This document shows positions 1 through 6,987 of a stretch of 12,757 bases of DNA, in pieces (the stretch's first letter is position 1; every line of letters starts with the position of its first letter). Made by a program: the position numbers and the translations under genes. Under the pieces are notes generated by a model. It saw nothing but the letters and a program-made list of their open reading frames with translations, had not been told where the DNA came from and made no database searches. This DNA is from Caldifarciminota bacterium. GTDB lineage: Bacteria > Hydrothermota > UBA3072 > B12-G15. The stretch covers positions 1 through 12,757 of the forward strand of contig JAGGTX010000115.1 of the NCBI GenBank assembly GCA_021163525.1. The letters are read 5' to 3'.

Positions 1-1
1 A

Positions 2-577
2 GCACACTATCTCTGTGGTGGAGTGGCAACTGATTTATGGGGAAAGACTGAACTTGATGGATTATATGCAGCAGGAGAGGTTGCCTATACAGGCGTTCAT
101 GGTGCAAACAGGCTGGCGAGTAATTCATTGCTTGAAGCACTTGTTTTTTCCAGCAGGGCAGCAAGGGCCTCCCTTGAAGATTTTAAACCTTCTGAACCAG
201 AAAATATACCCGAATACATGGTGGATAAGTGCTGTCCTGATGGAGAGGAGGTTGTTGTTGCACATCTTATAAAAGAGATTAAACATACAATGTGGGACTA
301 TGTTGGAATAGTCAGGAGTGATGCAAGGCTTGAGAAGGCACTGAAGAGGTTCCCCATCATTCTGGAGGACATACAGGAGGTGATTGATTCAGGTGGTGTT
401 AGCAGGAGGTCCCTTGAAGCAAGAAACATGGCAATCCTTGGTTATCTCATTTCTTATTCAGCATACCAGAGGAAGGAGTCAAGAGGCCTTCATTTCAACA
501 GGGACCATCCTGAAACCCTGAACCTTTACAAAAAACCAACTATCCTAAAAAAGGAGGAGTTATGGAATTCACCTTAA
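2..577 (+). CDS. nadB: L-aspartate oxidase, C-terminal part (5' end outside window)
   Basis: NadB oxidises L-aspartate to iminoaspartate with FAD, the first step of de novo NAD synthesis; NadA then makes quinolinate. The frame is open from base 2, so 191 residues are visible of a protein usually about 500-540 long. The visible start, HYLCGGVATDLWGKT, is the substrate/FAD-proximal segment of the family. It is followed by the FAD-binding stretch GLYAAGE and by HGANRLASNSLLEALVF, which is almost diagnostic of NadB against the related SdhA/FrdA. The C-terminal helical domain ends with ESRGLHFNRDHPE, matching the family's ESRG-H-D-P tail. The last codons contain the ribosome binding site and start of hpf (16-base overlap), so the two are co-transcribed. 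NadA and NadC are not in the window. Identification is secure; only the N-terminal Rossmann part is missing because of the window edge. Confidence 0.95.
   Translation, partial: AHYLCGGVATDLWGKTELDGLYAAGEVAYTGVHGANRLASNSLLEALVFSSRAARASLEDFKPSEPENIPEYMVDKCCPDGEEVVVAHLIKEIKHTMWDYVGIVRSDARLEKALKRFPIILEDIQEVIDSGGVSRRSLEARNMAILGYLISYSAYQRKESRGLHFNRDHPETLNLYKKPTILKKEELWNSP
551..559 (+). promoter_or_regulatory. Ribosome binding site for hpf
   Basis: AAGGAGGAG ends two bases before ATG 562 and lies inside the last codons of nadB. It is a strong Shine-Dalgarno match and fixes the hpf start. It also shows that this organism uses SD-led initiation inside operons, which matters for interpreting the SD-less genes at 5873 and 6034. 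Confidence 0.85.
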
Positions 578-858
578 CAACAAGGCATTTCCAGCCCACG
601 GAAACATTGAGAAACAGGATTGAGAAGCGTATGGAAAAGCTTGATAGGTTTAACAGCCTTATTCAGCATATAGAGGTGATACTTGACCTGGATGGTAACA
701 TGCGTAAGGCTGAAATAGTTTTGAAAACCAAAAAGAATGTAATAACAGCAAAGGCCACAAGCCATGACCCATACACGGCCTTTGACCAGGCATATAAGAA
801 ATTGAAATCCCGGCTTGTAAAACTTGATGATAGAATCAGGGAACACAATGGAAGGTAG
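562..858 (+). CDS. hpf: Ribosome hibernation promoting factor, short form (HPF/YfiA family)
   Basis: A 98-residue protein of the short HPF/RaiA class, which binds the 30S decoding centre and blocks translation in slow growth or stationary phase. The family pattern is clear: an N-terminal TTRHFQPTETLRNRIEKRMEKLDRF helix-strand unit (quoted length kept short elsewhere), an acidic central strand (about residues 37-55, HIEVILDLDGNMRKAEIVL), and the conserved end SHDPYTAFDQAYKKLKSRL. It lacks the C-terminal dimerisation domain of long HPF, so 100S formation would need a partner such as RMF, or it may act as an inactivator alone. It overlaps nadB by 16 bases and hprK by 11. In many Gram-negative bacteria hpf sits beside ptsN/hprK-rapZ in the rpoN cluster; here that order is kept with nadB in place of rpoN. 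Start chosen from the strong upstream SD. Confidence 0.92.
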   Translation: MEFTLTTRHFQPTETLRNRIEKRMEKLDRFNSLIQHIEVILDLDGNMRKAEIVLKTKKNVITAKATSHDPYTAFDQAYKKLKSRLVKLDDRIREHNGR

Positions 859-1831
859 TAAGTCCGTAAAGATTAAAGAGGTTTTTGAAGATAATCAGGA
901 ATTGATAGACCTTAAAATGGTTGCAGGTTTCAATGGTCTGGATAGGGAGGTGAGGAGTTCTTATATAAACAGGCCTGCGTTTGTTCTAATCGGATACACA
1001 GAACATTTCCCCGCCTATTCCCTTCAGGTTCTGGGAAACAGGGAAATGAACTTCCTGAAGAAGCTTAAAAAGAAGGAGAGGGAAGAAGCCATTGATAGGC
1101 TCCTCTCCTTCTCCATACCATGCGTAATCATAACAAGGGGATACACACCCTTTGATTATTTAAAGAAGGAGTGCAACAGACTTGACATACCACTTTTTAC
1201 TGCACCAGGCAATACACATGACATCCAGAAAACACTCCATTTTTATCTTGAAGACAAACTTGCGCCTGAAAAGGTTATCCACGGCACACTTGTTGATGTC
1301 TATGGAATAGGACTCCTTTTTACAGGTATGAGTGGGATCGGTAAAAGTGAAACTGCCCTTGACCTTGTTGCAAGGGGACACAGACTTGTTGCAGATGATG
1401 TGGTCAGGCTGAAGAGGAGAGGAAACATTCTGATTGGTGAAGGGGTTGAGCCATCAGAGATATTCAAACACCATATGGAGATCAGAGGAATAGGCATCGT
1501 GAATATAGGTTTACTCTATGGTATAAGGGCCCTGAGATTGCACAAGAGGGTGGAGGTTGTTGTTAACCTTAGAGAATGGAACGCAGAAGTGGATTATACA
1601 AGAACAGGGCTTGAAACCAGCATGACAAGCATGCTTGGGATTGACCTGCCACTTGTTGAAATTCCTCTTGTGCCGGGTAAGAACATCGCCACGCTCTGTG
1701 AACTTGTTGCAATGAATCACATTTTGAAAGAAATGGGTATTGATACTGCAAAGATATTAAACTCTGAACTCATAAAGCATATGAAGAAACAGGCAAAAAA
1801 AATAACAAGGCTTGAGGAAGACAGGGAATGA
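848..1831 (+). CDS. hprK: HPr kinase/phosphorylase
   Basis: HprK phosphorylates the seryl residue of HPr/Crh with ATP or PPi and removes it by phosphorolysis, linking carbon state to regulation. From ATG 848 the protein has 327 residues, normal for the family. An N-terminal MurE-like domain (about 1-130) precedes the kinase domain: the catalytic-site HG at H145, the Walker A loop GMSGIGKSE at 160-168, the conserved VADD (D183/D184), and the HprK signature EIRGIGIVNIG from about residue 211. All key residues are intact. ATG 848 is preferred because AGGG at 838-841 lies 6 bases upstream; earlier TTG 824 and ATG 827 in the same frame have no SD and would extend the overlap with hpf. The stop overlaps the rapZ start (ATGA). 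No ptsH or ptsI is visible, so its substrate must be encoded elsewhere or differ. Confidence 0.93.
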   Translation: MEGSKSVKIKEVFEDNQELIDLKMVAGFNGLDREVRSSYINRPAFVLIGYTEHFPAYSLQVLGNREMNFLKKLKKKEREEAIDRLLSFSIPCVIITRGYTPFDYLKKECNRLDIPLFTAPGNTHDIQKTLHFYLEDKLAPEKVIHGTLVDVYGIGLLFTGMSGIGKSETALDLVARGHRLVADDVVRLKRRGNILIGEGVEPSEIFKHHMEIRGIGIVNIGLLYGIRALRLHKRVEVVVNLREWNAEVDYTRTGLETSMTSMLGIDLPLVEIPLVPGKNIATLCELVAMNHILKEMGIDTAKILNSELIKHMKKQAKKITRLEEDRE

Positions 1832-2667
1832 GAATAGTCTTTATTACAGGACTTTCAGGTGCGGGTAAGACCACGGCTTTAAGGGCACTGGAGGACCTTG
1901 GATTCTATTGCATAGACAACCTACCAGTTCCTTTGATTCTTGAGTTTGTTGATGTCCTTAAATCCACGAATATACCATCAGACAATGTTGCCATTGTTGT
2001 TGATGTCAGGGAGGGTGAGTTCCTTGATGTTTTCAGGGATGTGTTCAGGGCGTTAAAAAAGGAAGGGGTAAAAACAGAGATTCTTTTCCTTGAAGCAAGG
2101 GACGAGGTTATAAAGAGGAGATACTCGGAAACAAGGAGGAGGCATCCCCTTGGGGATATTGAAACAGGTATAAACAGGGAACGGGAGAGGCTTAAGGTCA
2201 TTTCGCCTCTTTCCACCAGAACAATTGATACCACACACCTTTCAGTCCACGATTTAAGGGAACTTGTTTCAAATATCTTTGGTGGTGGAAGGCTTTTTTA
2301 TCTGAACATAATAGCCTTTGGATTCAAGTATGGATTGCCTGAAAACGCAGACCTTGTTTTTGATGTTCGTTTCTTACCAAACCCACACTTTGTTGAAGAA
2401 TTGAGGCCTTTAACCGGAAGGGATAAGGCAGTGAGGGATTTTGTCCTCCAGAAAAAAGAGACAGCAGGTTTTCTGAGAAGAACAGTATCTTATTTAAGAT
2501 ACCTTATACCATTTTACAAAAAGGAAGGGAAGGTTTATCTTACAGTTGCCTTTGGGTGCACGGGTGGGAAACACAGGTCAATTGTTATTGCAGACGCAGT
2601 ATATGAGAAACTTTCCAGTGACTTTAAGGATATAAGAATAATTTACAGGGACCTGGGCAAAGAGTAA
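1828..2667 (+). CDS. rapZ: RapZ family nucleotide-binding protein / RNase adapter
   Basis: A 279-residue RapZ (YvcJ/YhbJ) protein. The N-terminal P-loop is GLSGAGKTTA at residues 8-17; VVDVREGEF corresponds to the family's DVR motif; the C-terminal domain holds FGCTGGKHRSIVIAD near residue 245, the RapZ signature loop that in the E. coli protein contributes to ligand binding. In enterobacteria RapZ senses glucosamine-6-phosphate and presents small RNAs GlmY/GlmZ to RNase E; in Firmicutes YvcJ has a different, less defined role. Here the protein ends in RDLGKE and does not show the basic C-terminal tail that E. coli RapZ uses for RNA binding, so an RNA-adapter role should not be assumed. It is translationally coupled to hprK by ATGA at 1828-1831, a widespread pairing. 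The stop lies 2 bases from the stop of the convergent gene. Confidence 0.92.
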   Translation: MRIVFITGLSGAGKTTALRALEDLGFYCIDNLPVPLILEFVDVLKSTNIPSDNVAIVVDVREGEFLDVFRDVFRALKKEGVKTEILFLEARDEVIKRRYSETRRRHPLGDIETGINRERERLKVISPLSTRTIDTTHLSVHDLRELVSNIFGGGRLFYLNIIAFGFKYGLPENADLVFDVRFLPNPHFVEELRPLTGRDKAVRDFVLQKKETAGFLRRTVSYLRYLIPFYKKEGKVYLTVAFGCTGGKHRSIVIADAVYEKLSSDFKDIRIIYRDLGKE

Positions 2668-2669
2668 GA

Positions 2670-5600
2670 TTACCTTTTCTTTTTCTTTGATAATAGTTTG
2701 AGTTTTTCTTCTATCACCTTCACGGGGCGTGCAAAATCAAATTCCCTGTAAATTTCCTGAGCCTTTCTGTAGAAATCACCAGCCTTCTTCTTATTACCAA
2801 GTATTCTGTAAAACTCCCCTGCGTAGAAGTAAGCATCAGCAGACACGCTCCTGTCAACCTCCTTCTCTGCTTCTTTGAGACAGCGTTTCACATATCTCTC
2901 ACCCCACTTGTCCCACTTCTTGAATGCATAACACCTTGCAAGTTTTGAATAGGCTTCCAGGAGTGAATATCTGCTTTTTGACTTCTGAGCCTCAGGGAGT
3001 ACCTTATCCTTTATGATGTATATAGCCTTTTCAATGGCGTTTGTATCAGGTTTTTCCTCCACCTTACTCAGAATAAGCTCAACTTCAAGGGAGTGTATCC
3101 AGGACTTAAGCAGTTTATCTTCAATCTGTGGAAACATTGATTTTGCTTCATTCATCAGTTTTTCAGCTTCATCAAAGTTATGAAACCCTTCTATATTTAA
3201 GTTTATTAAACTGGCCAGGAGTCTTATAATCCATTCATTATTGTTGTTCTCCCTGGCAATGTTTAATGCCTGATTGTAAAATTTAGCAGCCTCGTCCAGA
3301 AAGTCGTTGACATACATGATGAATCCTAGATTTCTGAGAAGGAGGAGCTTATTGGAAATATCCCCAACCCATTCTGCTATTCTCAGGGCCTTTCTGAAAT
3401 GCTCTTCTGCCTTATGAATGAGGTTCATTCTTAAATAGAGAGAACCAAGGTTGTTGAGGGCAGAGGCCTCTCCACTCTTGTATCCTGTTTCTATATATAT
3501 CTCAAGTGCCTTTGAATAATAATTTTCTGCCATTTCATAATCATCCTGATTTGCATAGATGATTCCGGCATCAAGGTAGATATGTGCTATCCCTATCCTG
3601 TCATTCAATTTTTGTTTCAGTTCCATTGCCTCATGGTAGTATTTCATGGCTGATTTATAGTCTTTTTCATCTGCATGAAGGATCGCATGGATTGTGAGTG
3701 CCCTTGAGTATTCATGCCCAAATTTTTCCTTGTCAAGTTTTTCCATAACACTGGCTATCTTCCTGTGGGCTGATTCCATTTTACCAAGTCCCTTATATGT
3801 CCAGGCAATCTCAATATCTGTGATAAGTTTTTTGTTCTTATCTGTGAAGAGTTTTCTTCCCTTTCTTAAAACCTTCAGGGCATTGGAATAGTCCCCCATT
3901 TCTGCAAAGGCCCAGCCAAGTTTTTGATAACACTCCCCCTTTAATGCACCAGATGCAAGTGAAACGGCCTCTTCAAGGAAAGAAATAGCATTCCTGTAAT
4001 CACCTTTCAACACACTCACCTCTCCCATCATAAGTAGAACTTCCACCCTTTTTTCTCTGGGGATTTCTCCCTGGAGTGCCCATGAGAAGAATTTTAATGC
4101 TTCCTCATGTGCATAAACTTCCTTTGCCTTCATTCCCGCCTGTATTGCAAATTCAAGAAGTTTTTTCTTTTCACCACCCATAAAGTAGTGATAGGCGAGT
4201 TGTTCATGCCAGTATGGAATCTCTCTAAAATGATGCTCTATTATATTGGCGATGTCCATGTGAGTTTTCATCCTTTTGCCTCTTGGAATAGTGGTGTAAA
4301 CAACCTGTCTGAATGCATCCTCAGTGAAGTAATAGCGGGAATTGGGTATTATCTCCCTCAGAAGACCAAGAGAAACAAGTTCGTCAAGGATGTCATACAA
4401 TTCACCTTCGTTATAACCAGAAATCTGGAGGAGAAGGGGAAAGCTAAAATCTCTTCCAATACATGCAGCAATCTCAACTATCCTTCTCCTTTCATCATTT
4501 AGAAGTTGAAGTTTATAAAGAACAGTATCCTCAATGGACTTTGGTATGGAGATGGAGGGCCTTTTGCTTATAAACCAGGCATCACCTGTTTTATTAAGGG
4601 CCTGGCTCTTATGAAGTTCTTTTAGGATTTCCTCTATAAAGAATGGATTCCCACCACTCTCCCTGTAAACATACTCAACAAGTTCATTGCTCGCCAGACC
4701 CTGCAATATTACCTCAACCATCTCTTTTGTGTATATTCGCTCAAGTGGTTCAAGCATTAGTAATTTGTATAACCTTTCCCTTCCAAGTATTCTTATTGTT
4801 TCCTCAAGGGGTGTCTGGTGTATTTCTTCAATTCTATATGTGCCAAAAATGGGAATATCCTGCAGGGTTTTTATAAGGTAATAGAGGAGTTCAATGGTTG
4901 ATTCACTTGCCCAGTGGAGGTCATCAAATAGTAACGCGAATTTTATCCTCTTTGAAAGGGAGATGAGGAATTGCTGGATACTCTCAAATAACATGAACTT
5001 ATCACCAACAAGGGGTTCTAAATAACCTGAGACAATGGGAATTATTCTGGATATCTCCCTCTTCTGCTGGATGTTTAAATCATTCACGTAAACATCCCTC
5101 ACCTCATCCTCATGGGTCTGGATAATGTTGCTGAATAAATCTCTTATGGCAAAATAGGGTGAAGAATGCATCGTTGCATAGGAATGGCCTGTAAACAACA
5201 CAAGTCCTGGCATACTGCTCACCACATCCTTCACAAGCCTGGTCTTGCCCACACCTGCACCACCTCCAACAATGAATAAACCCCGGGAGGAATCAAGTAT
5301 ATGCCTCTCAATCTCCTTCATCTCGTTCTTCCTGTCTATTAAATGGGGAGTGGGTATCATTAGTTCACCCAGCTCCTCACCAATAACACCAACACTGCCC
5401 TTGCCCTTTCTCTTTGCTGAATAAAGCCGCCTGTCAGCAACCCTGAAGAGTTCCTCCCATGTTTCCCCATCAATGGGGAAAGTGGCTATACCTGCACTGG
5501 CTGATAATTTTATCCCTGAAAAGCTCTGACGCTTAGCCTGGTCAATTATCCTCTCTGCCACAATCTGGGCCTGTTCCCTTGGTGTGTTGGGAAGAAGGGC

Positions 5601-5873
5601 TATGAACTCGTCACCACCATACCTGGTTATAATATCCGCCTCCCTCAAGGTTCCCTTTAAGTACTGGGCAAATAGCTTCAAGATGAGGTCGCCCTTCAGA
5701 TGGCCATGAACATCATTCACTTCCTTGAAGTCATCAAGGTCAAGAAGAACTATGGAAAATGGTAATCTATACCTCCTGGATTTCTTTATCTCACCATCAA
5801 TCCAGTGAAGTAGATACCTTCTGTTATATACACCTGTTAAGTCATCTAAAAAAACATCCTTCGGTATTGCCAT
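2670..5873 (-). CDS. Diguanylate cyclase (GGDEF) - STAND/AAA_16 ATPase - TPR fusion protein
   Basis: A 1067-residue predicted cytoplasmic signalling protein with no signal peptide or membrane segment. Residues about 10-165 are a GGDEF domain: DDLTGVYNRRYL entry motif, metal-binding DLDDFK near 45-50, intact GGDEF at 86-90 (bases 5604-5618), and the RxxD inhibitory site READ at 77-80 exactly five residues before it. Cyclase activity making c-di-GMP, with product inhibition, is therefore expected. Residues about 180-550 are a STAND-type ATPase as found behind class III cyclases: Walker A GGGAGVGKT at 203-211 (5241-5267), Walker B LLFDDLHWAS near 313-322, and GGNPFFIEEI near 406-415. From about 555 to the end there are roughly ten TPR units, such as AMKYYHEAMELKQKLND and AENYYSKALEIY. 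The tail is lysine-rich. An in-frame stop two codons before ATG 5873 fixes the start; there is no SD. By family analogy the TPRs sense a partner, the ATPase is the switch and the cyclase is the output; this is inference. Confidence 0.9.
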   Translation of the reverse strand: MAIPKDVFLDDLTGVYNRRYLLHWIDGEIKKSRRYRLPFSIVLLDLDDFKEVNDVHGHLKGDLILKLFAQYLKGTLREADIITRYGGDEFIALLPNTPREQAQIVAERIIDQAKRQSFSGIKLSASAGIATFPIDGETWEELFRVADRRLYSAKRKGKGSVGVIGEELGELMIPTPHLIDRKNEMKEIERHILDSSRGLFIVGGGAGVGKTRLVKDVVSSMPGLVLFTGHSYATMHSSPYFAIRDLFSNIIQTHEDEVRDVYVNDLNIQQKREISRIIPIVSGYLEPLVGDKFMLFESIQQFLISLSKRIKFALLFDDLHWASESTIELLYYLIKTLQDIPIFGTYRIEEIHQTPLEETIRILGRERLYKLLMLEPLERIYTKEMVEVILQGLASNELVEYVYRESGGNPFFIEEILKELHKSQALNKTGDAWFISKRPSISIPKSIEDTVLYKLQLLNDERRRIVEIAACIGRDFSFPLLLQISGYNEGELYDILDELVSLGLLREIIPNSRYYFTEDAFRQVVYTTIPRGKRMKTHMDIANIIEHHFREIPYWHEQLAYHYFMGGEKKKLLEFAIQAGMKAKEVYAHEEALKFFSWALQGEIPREKRVEVLLMMGEVSVLKGDYRNAISFLEEAVSLASGALKGECYQKLGWAFAEMGDYSNALKVLRKGRKLFTDKNKKLITDIEIAWTYKGLGKMESAHRKIASVMEKLDKEKFGHEYSRALTIHAILHADEKDYKSAMKYYHEAMELKQKLNDRIGIAHIYLDAGIIYANQDDYEMAENYYSKALEIYIETGYKSGEASALNNLGSLYLRMNLIHKAEEHFRKALRIAEWVGDISNKLLLLRNLGFIMYVNDFLDEAAKFYNQALNIARENNNNEWIIRLLASLINLNIEGFHNFDEAEKLMNEAKSMFPQIEDKLLKSWIHSLEVELILSKVEEKPDTNAIEKAIYIIKDKVLPEAQKSKSRYSLLEAYSKLARCYAFKKWDKWGERYVKRCLKEAEKEVDRSVSADAYFYAGEFYRILGNKKKAGDFYRKAQEIYREFDFARPVKVIEEKLKLLSKKKKR

Positions 5874-5879
5874 ATGTTA

Positions 5880-5907
5880 ATTCAACAAAAAAAACGAAAA
5901 ATGTCAA
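5880..5907 (-). promoter_or_regulatory. Predicted promoter of the GGDEF-STAND-TPR gene (leaderless)
   Basis: On the minus strand a perfect -35 TTGACA (5907-5902) is followed after 16 bases by TTGAAT (5885-5880), 4 of 6 matches to TATAAT. Six bases separate it from ATG 5873, so initiation about 7 bases after the -10 would begin at the A of the start codon. No SD is present and a stop codon lies just upstream in frame, both consistent with a leaderless mRNA. The spacer is T-rich. Confidence 0.5.
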
Positions 5908-5919
5908 GTGAAAATTCTT

Positions 5920-5935
5920 CCTCGGGGGACGGAGG
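5920..5935 (+). repeat. Repeat core, copy A (left arm of the divergent-region inverted repeat)
   Basis: CCTCGGGGGACGGAGG on the plus strand shares the GGGGACGG core with the copies at 5954-5989 (minus) and 11240-11275 (plus). It forms the left arm of an inverted repeat whose right arm is 5973-5987; 13 of 15 bases agree between 5921-5935 and the reverse complement of that arm. Its flanks are less conserved than those of the other two copies. Confidence 0.6.
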
Positions 5936-5987
5936 ATAAATTTATAAATTTATCGAACTGTCAAATTTTCAACCCCCGTCCCCGGAG
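5921..5987. repeat. Imperfect inverted repeat between divergent promoters, with an 18-base A/T palindrome
   Basis: The arms 5921-5935 and 5973-5987 are 15-base G/C-rich inverted repeats with two mismatches. Between them, 5936-5953 (ATAAATTTATAAATTTAT) is a perfect 18-base palindrome, followed by CGAACTGTCAAATTTTCAA. The whole lies between two outward promoters, so it is not a terminator for either neighbour. It could be an operator for a dimeric regulator, a cruciform-forming site, or a REP/MITE-like insertion; the sequence alone does not decide. A related half-copy at 11240-11275 supports a dispersed element. Confidence 0.7.
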
Positions 5988-5989
5988 AA
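5954..5989 (-). repeat. Dispersed 36-base repeat, copy B
   Basis: Read on the minus strand, these 36 bases match 11240-11275 (plus) at 33 positions. The shared unit is TTC, then CCGGGGACGG, then GGTTGAAAATTTGACA, then TTCG, with single-base differences between the blocks. It includes the right arm of the inverted repeat and a TTGACA hexamer at 5964-5959. The two copies are 5.3 kb apart and in opposite orientation. Confidence 0.8.
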
Positions 5990-5999
5990 TAGAGCACTG

Positions 6000-6027
6000 T
6001 TGACAATATCTTATGCAAACTTAAAAT
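6000..6027 (+). promoter_or_regulatory. Predicted promoter of the 6034-11268 operon (leaderless)
   Basis: Perfect -35 TTGACA at 6000-6005, 16-base spacer, -10 TAAAAT at 6022-6027 (5 of 6 to TATAAT). Six bases later comes ATG 6034, so transcription would start at or next to the first codon. There is no SD before this ATG and an in-frame TAA at 6022-6024 rules out an upstream start. The spacing is base-for-base the same as for the minus-strand promoter. Confidence 0.65.
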
Positions 6028-6033
6028 TCATTT

Positions 6034-6987
6034 ATGTTGATTCTGATACTGTCCTTCTGTGCCTCAAGTGAGGTTATCAGGACATCCGAAAGGGTGAATG
6101 TGGCACAATTAATAGACTCCCTTGAAAATGGCTTCACATTCAGGTGGCATATGAAGAACAGGTTTATGAGGATGGATGCTGAAGGCATTTATATGGGGAA
6201 GGGTAGGGTGGATATTAAAGGAAGCCTGAAATCTCCTGAAGGCACAATGGATGTTTCAGGTTATAATCCCTATGAACAGATCAGGATTGTTTGCGGTGAA
6301 AATAGGTTTGTCTTCAAGAGGAAGAGGAGAAACACCCTCATTTACGAATTCCCTGCAGTTTTATTTTTTCTTGACCCGGTTAAAGGAATGGGGAAAGGGC
6401 TCGTGTATATAAAGGATGGCAGGATCTTCAAAATCACTGCAGAAAATGAGAATGCAAAGTGGTGTATGGACATTGGAAAATACAGGAAACCTGTTACAAG
6501 GATTCGGGTTGATTGTGATGGATGTGATATGGAGAGGATAAAACTGAGGCTTGAACTGTGGGGTGAAAGGGATGTTAAATTAAAAGAAAACATATTTGAA
6601 TTCATTGAAGAAGTTCCCCTGAACAGTAATCTGTTCAAAATGGGAACCGTGAAGTGGTATGTTCTTGAAAGCACCAGGCATGGTGAGTTGAAGGACCCGC
6701 TTGATACCTTATACACCTACTCCATTGATTCACCTTACAATCCAGAGATAATCCAGATAAATCATGGAACAGACCCAAGAGGAAGACCGTCACTCATAAT
6801 TGGAATAAAAAATCCAGGGAATGGGATAATAGGGCTTTTTGTTGATGATTCTCTTGTTTCAACATGCTATGGGAATAACCCTATGATTATCCCGTTCAGG
6901 GATAGCACTGTGGCAAAACTGGTTTATATTTACCTGAAAACAGGCCAGATTGGTTCTGGCAGTATTCAAATAAGGAGGTTGAAATGA
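6034..6987 (+). CDS. Predicted exported protein of unknown function (possibly LolA/LolB-like fold)
   Basis: A 317-residue protein that I do not recognise at family level. It begins [14 protein letters not shown], a very short hydrophobic N-terminus with no basic residue, then a soluble region. Residues about 22-200 read as alternating beta strands ([66 protein letters not shown]), which loosely resemble LolA/LolB-type outer-membrane lipoprotein carriers or DUF-type relatives; this is a weak inference. The middle carries an unusual cysteine pair, DCDGCD. The C-terminal third contains many glycine/proline turns. Cys9 could suggest a lipobox, but Phe at -1 and the short leader make that unlikely. 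It is first in an operon with a zinc-ribbon protein, a secreted protease and a SLOG protein, and its stop overlaps the next start (ATGA at 6984-6987). The start is fixed by an in-frame stop four codons upstream and by the promoter position. Confidence 0.75.
   Translation: MLILILSFCASSEVIRTSERVNVAQLIDSLENGFTFRWHMKNRFMRMDAEGIYMGKGRVDIKGSLKSPEGTMDVSGYNPYEQIRIVCGENRFVFKRKRRNTLIYEFPAVLFFLDPVKGMGKGLVYIKDGRIFKITAENENAKWCMDIGKYRKPVTRIRVDCDGCDMERIKLRLELWGERDVKLKENIFEFIEEVPLNSNLFKMGTVKWYVLESTRHGELKDPLDTLYTYSIDSPYNPEIIQINHGTDPRGRPSLIIGIKNPGNGIIGLFVDDSLVSTCYGNNPMIIPFRDSTVAKLVYIYLKTGQIGSGSIQIRRLK
6972..6978 (+). promoter_or_regulatory. Ribosome binding site for the Trm112-like gene
   Basis: AAGGAGG lies five bases before ATG 6984, inside the last codons of the preceding gene. 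This strong signal, with the ATGA overlap, supports translation of the 54-codon gene that follows. Confidence 0.85.

Noticed and set aside
824..847. Longer hprK start at TTG 824 or ATG 827
   Set aside because: No SD precedes them and they add residues not expected in the family; ATG 848 has AGGG 6 bases upstream.
4107..4502. Plus-strand open frame of 131 codons opposite the ATPase gene
   Set aside because: No SD or recognisable protein pattern; the minus-strand frame is well supported by domain motifs.
5921..5987. Inverted repeat as an intrinsic terminator
   Set aside because: It lies upstream of both divergent genes, and the arm is not followed by a T-run in either direction.
6034..6060. 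Lipoprotein lipobox at Cys9 of the first operon protein
   Set aside because: Phe at -1 and an eight-residue leader without basic residues do not fit the lipobox consensus.
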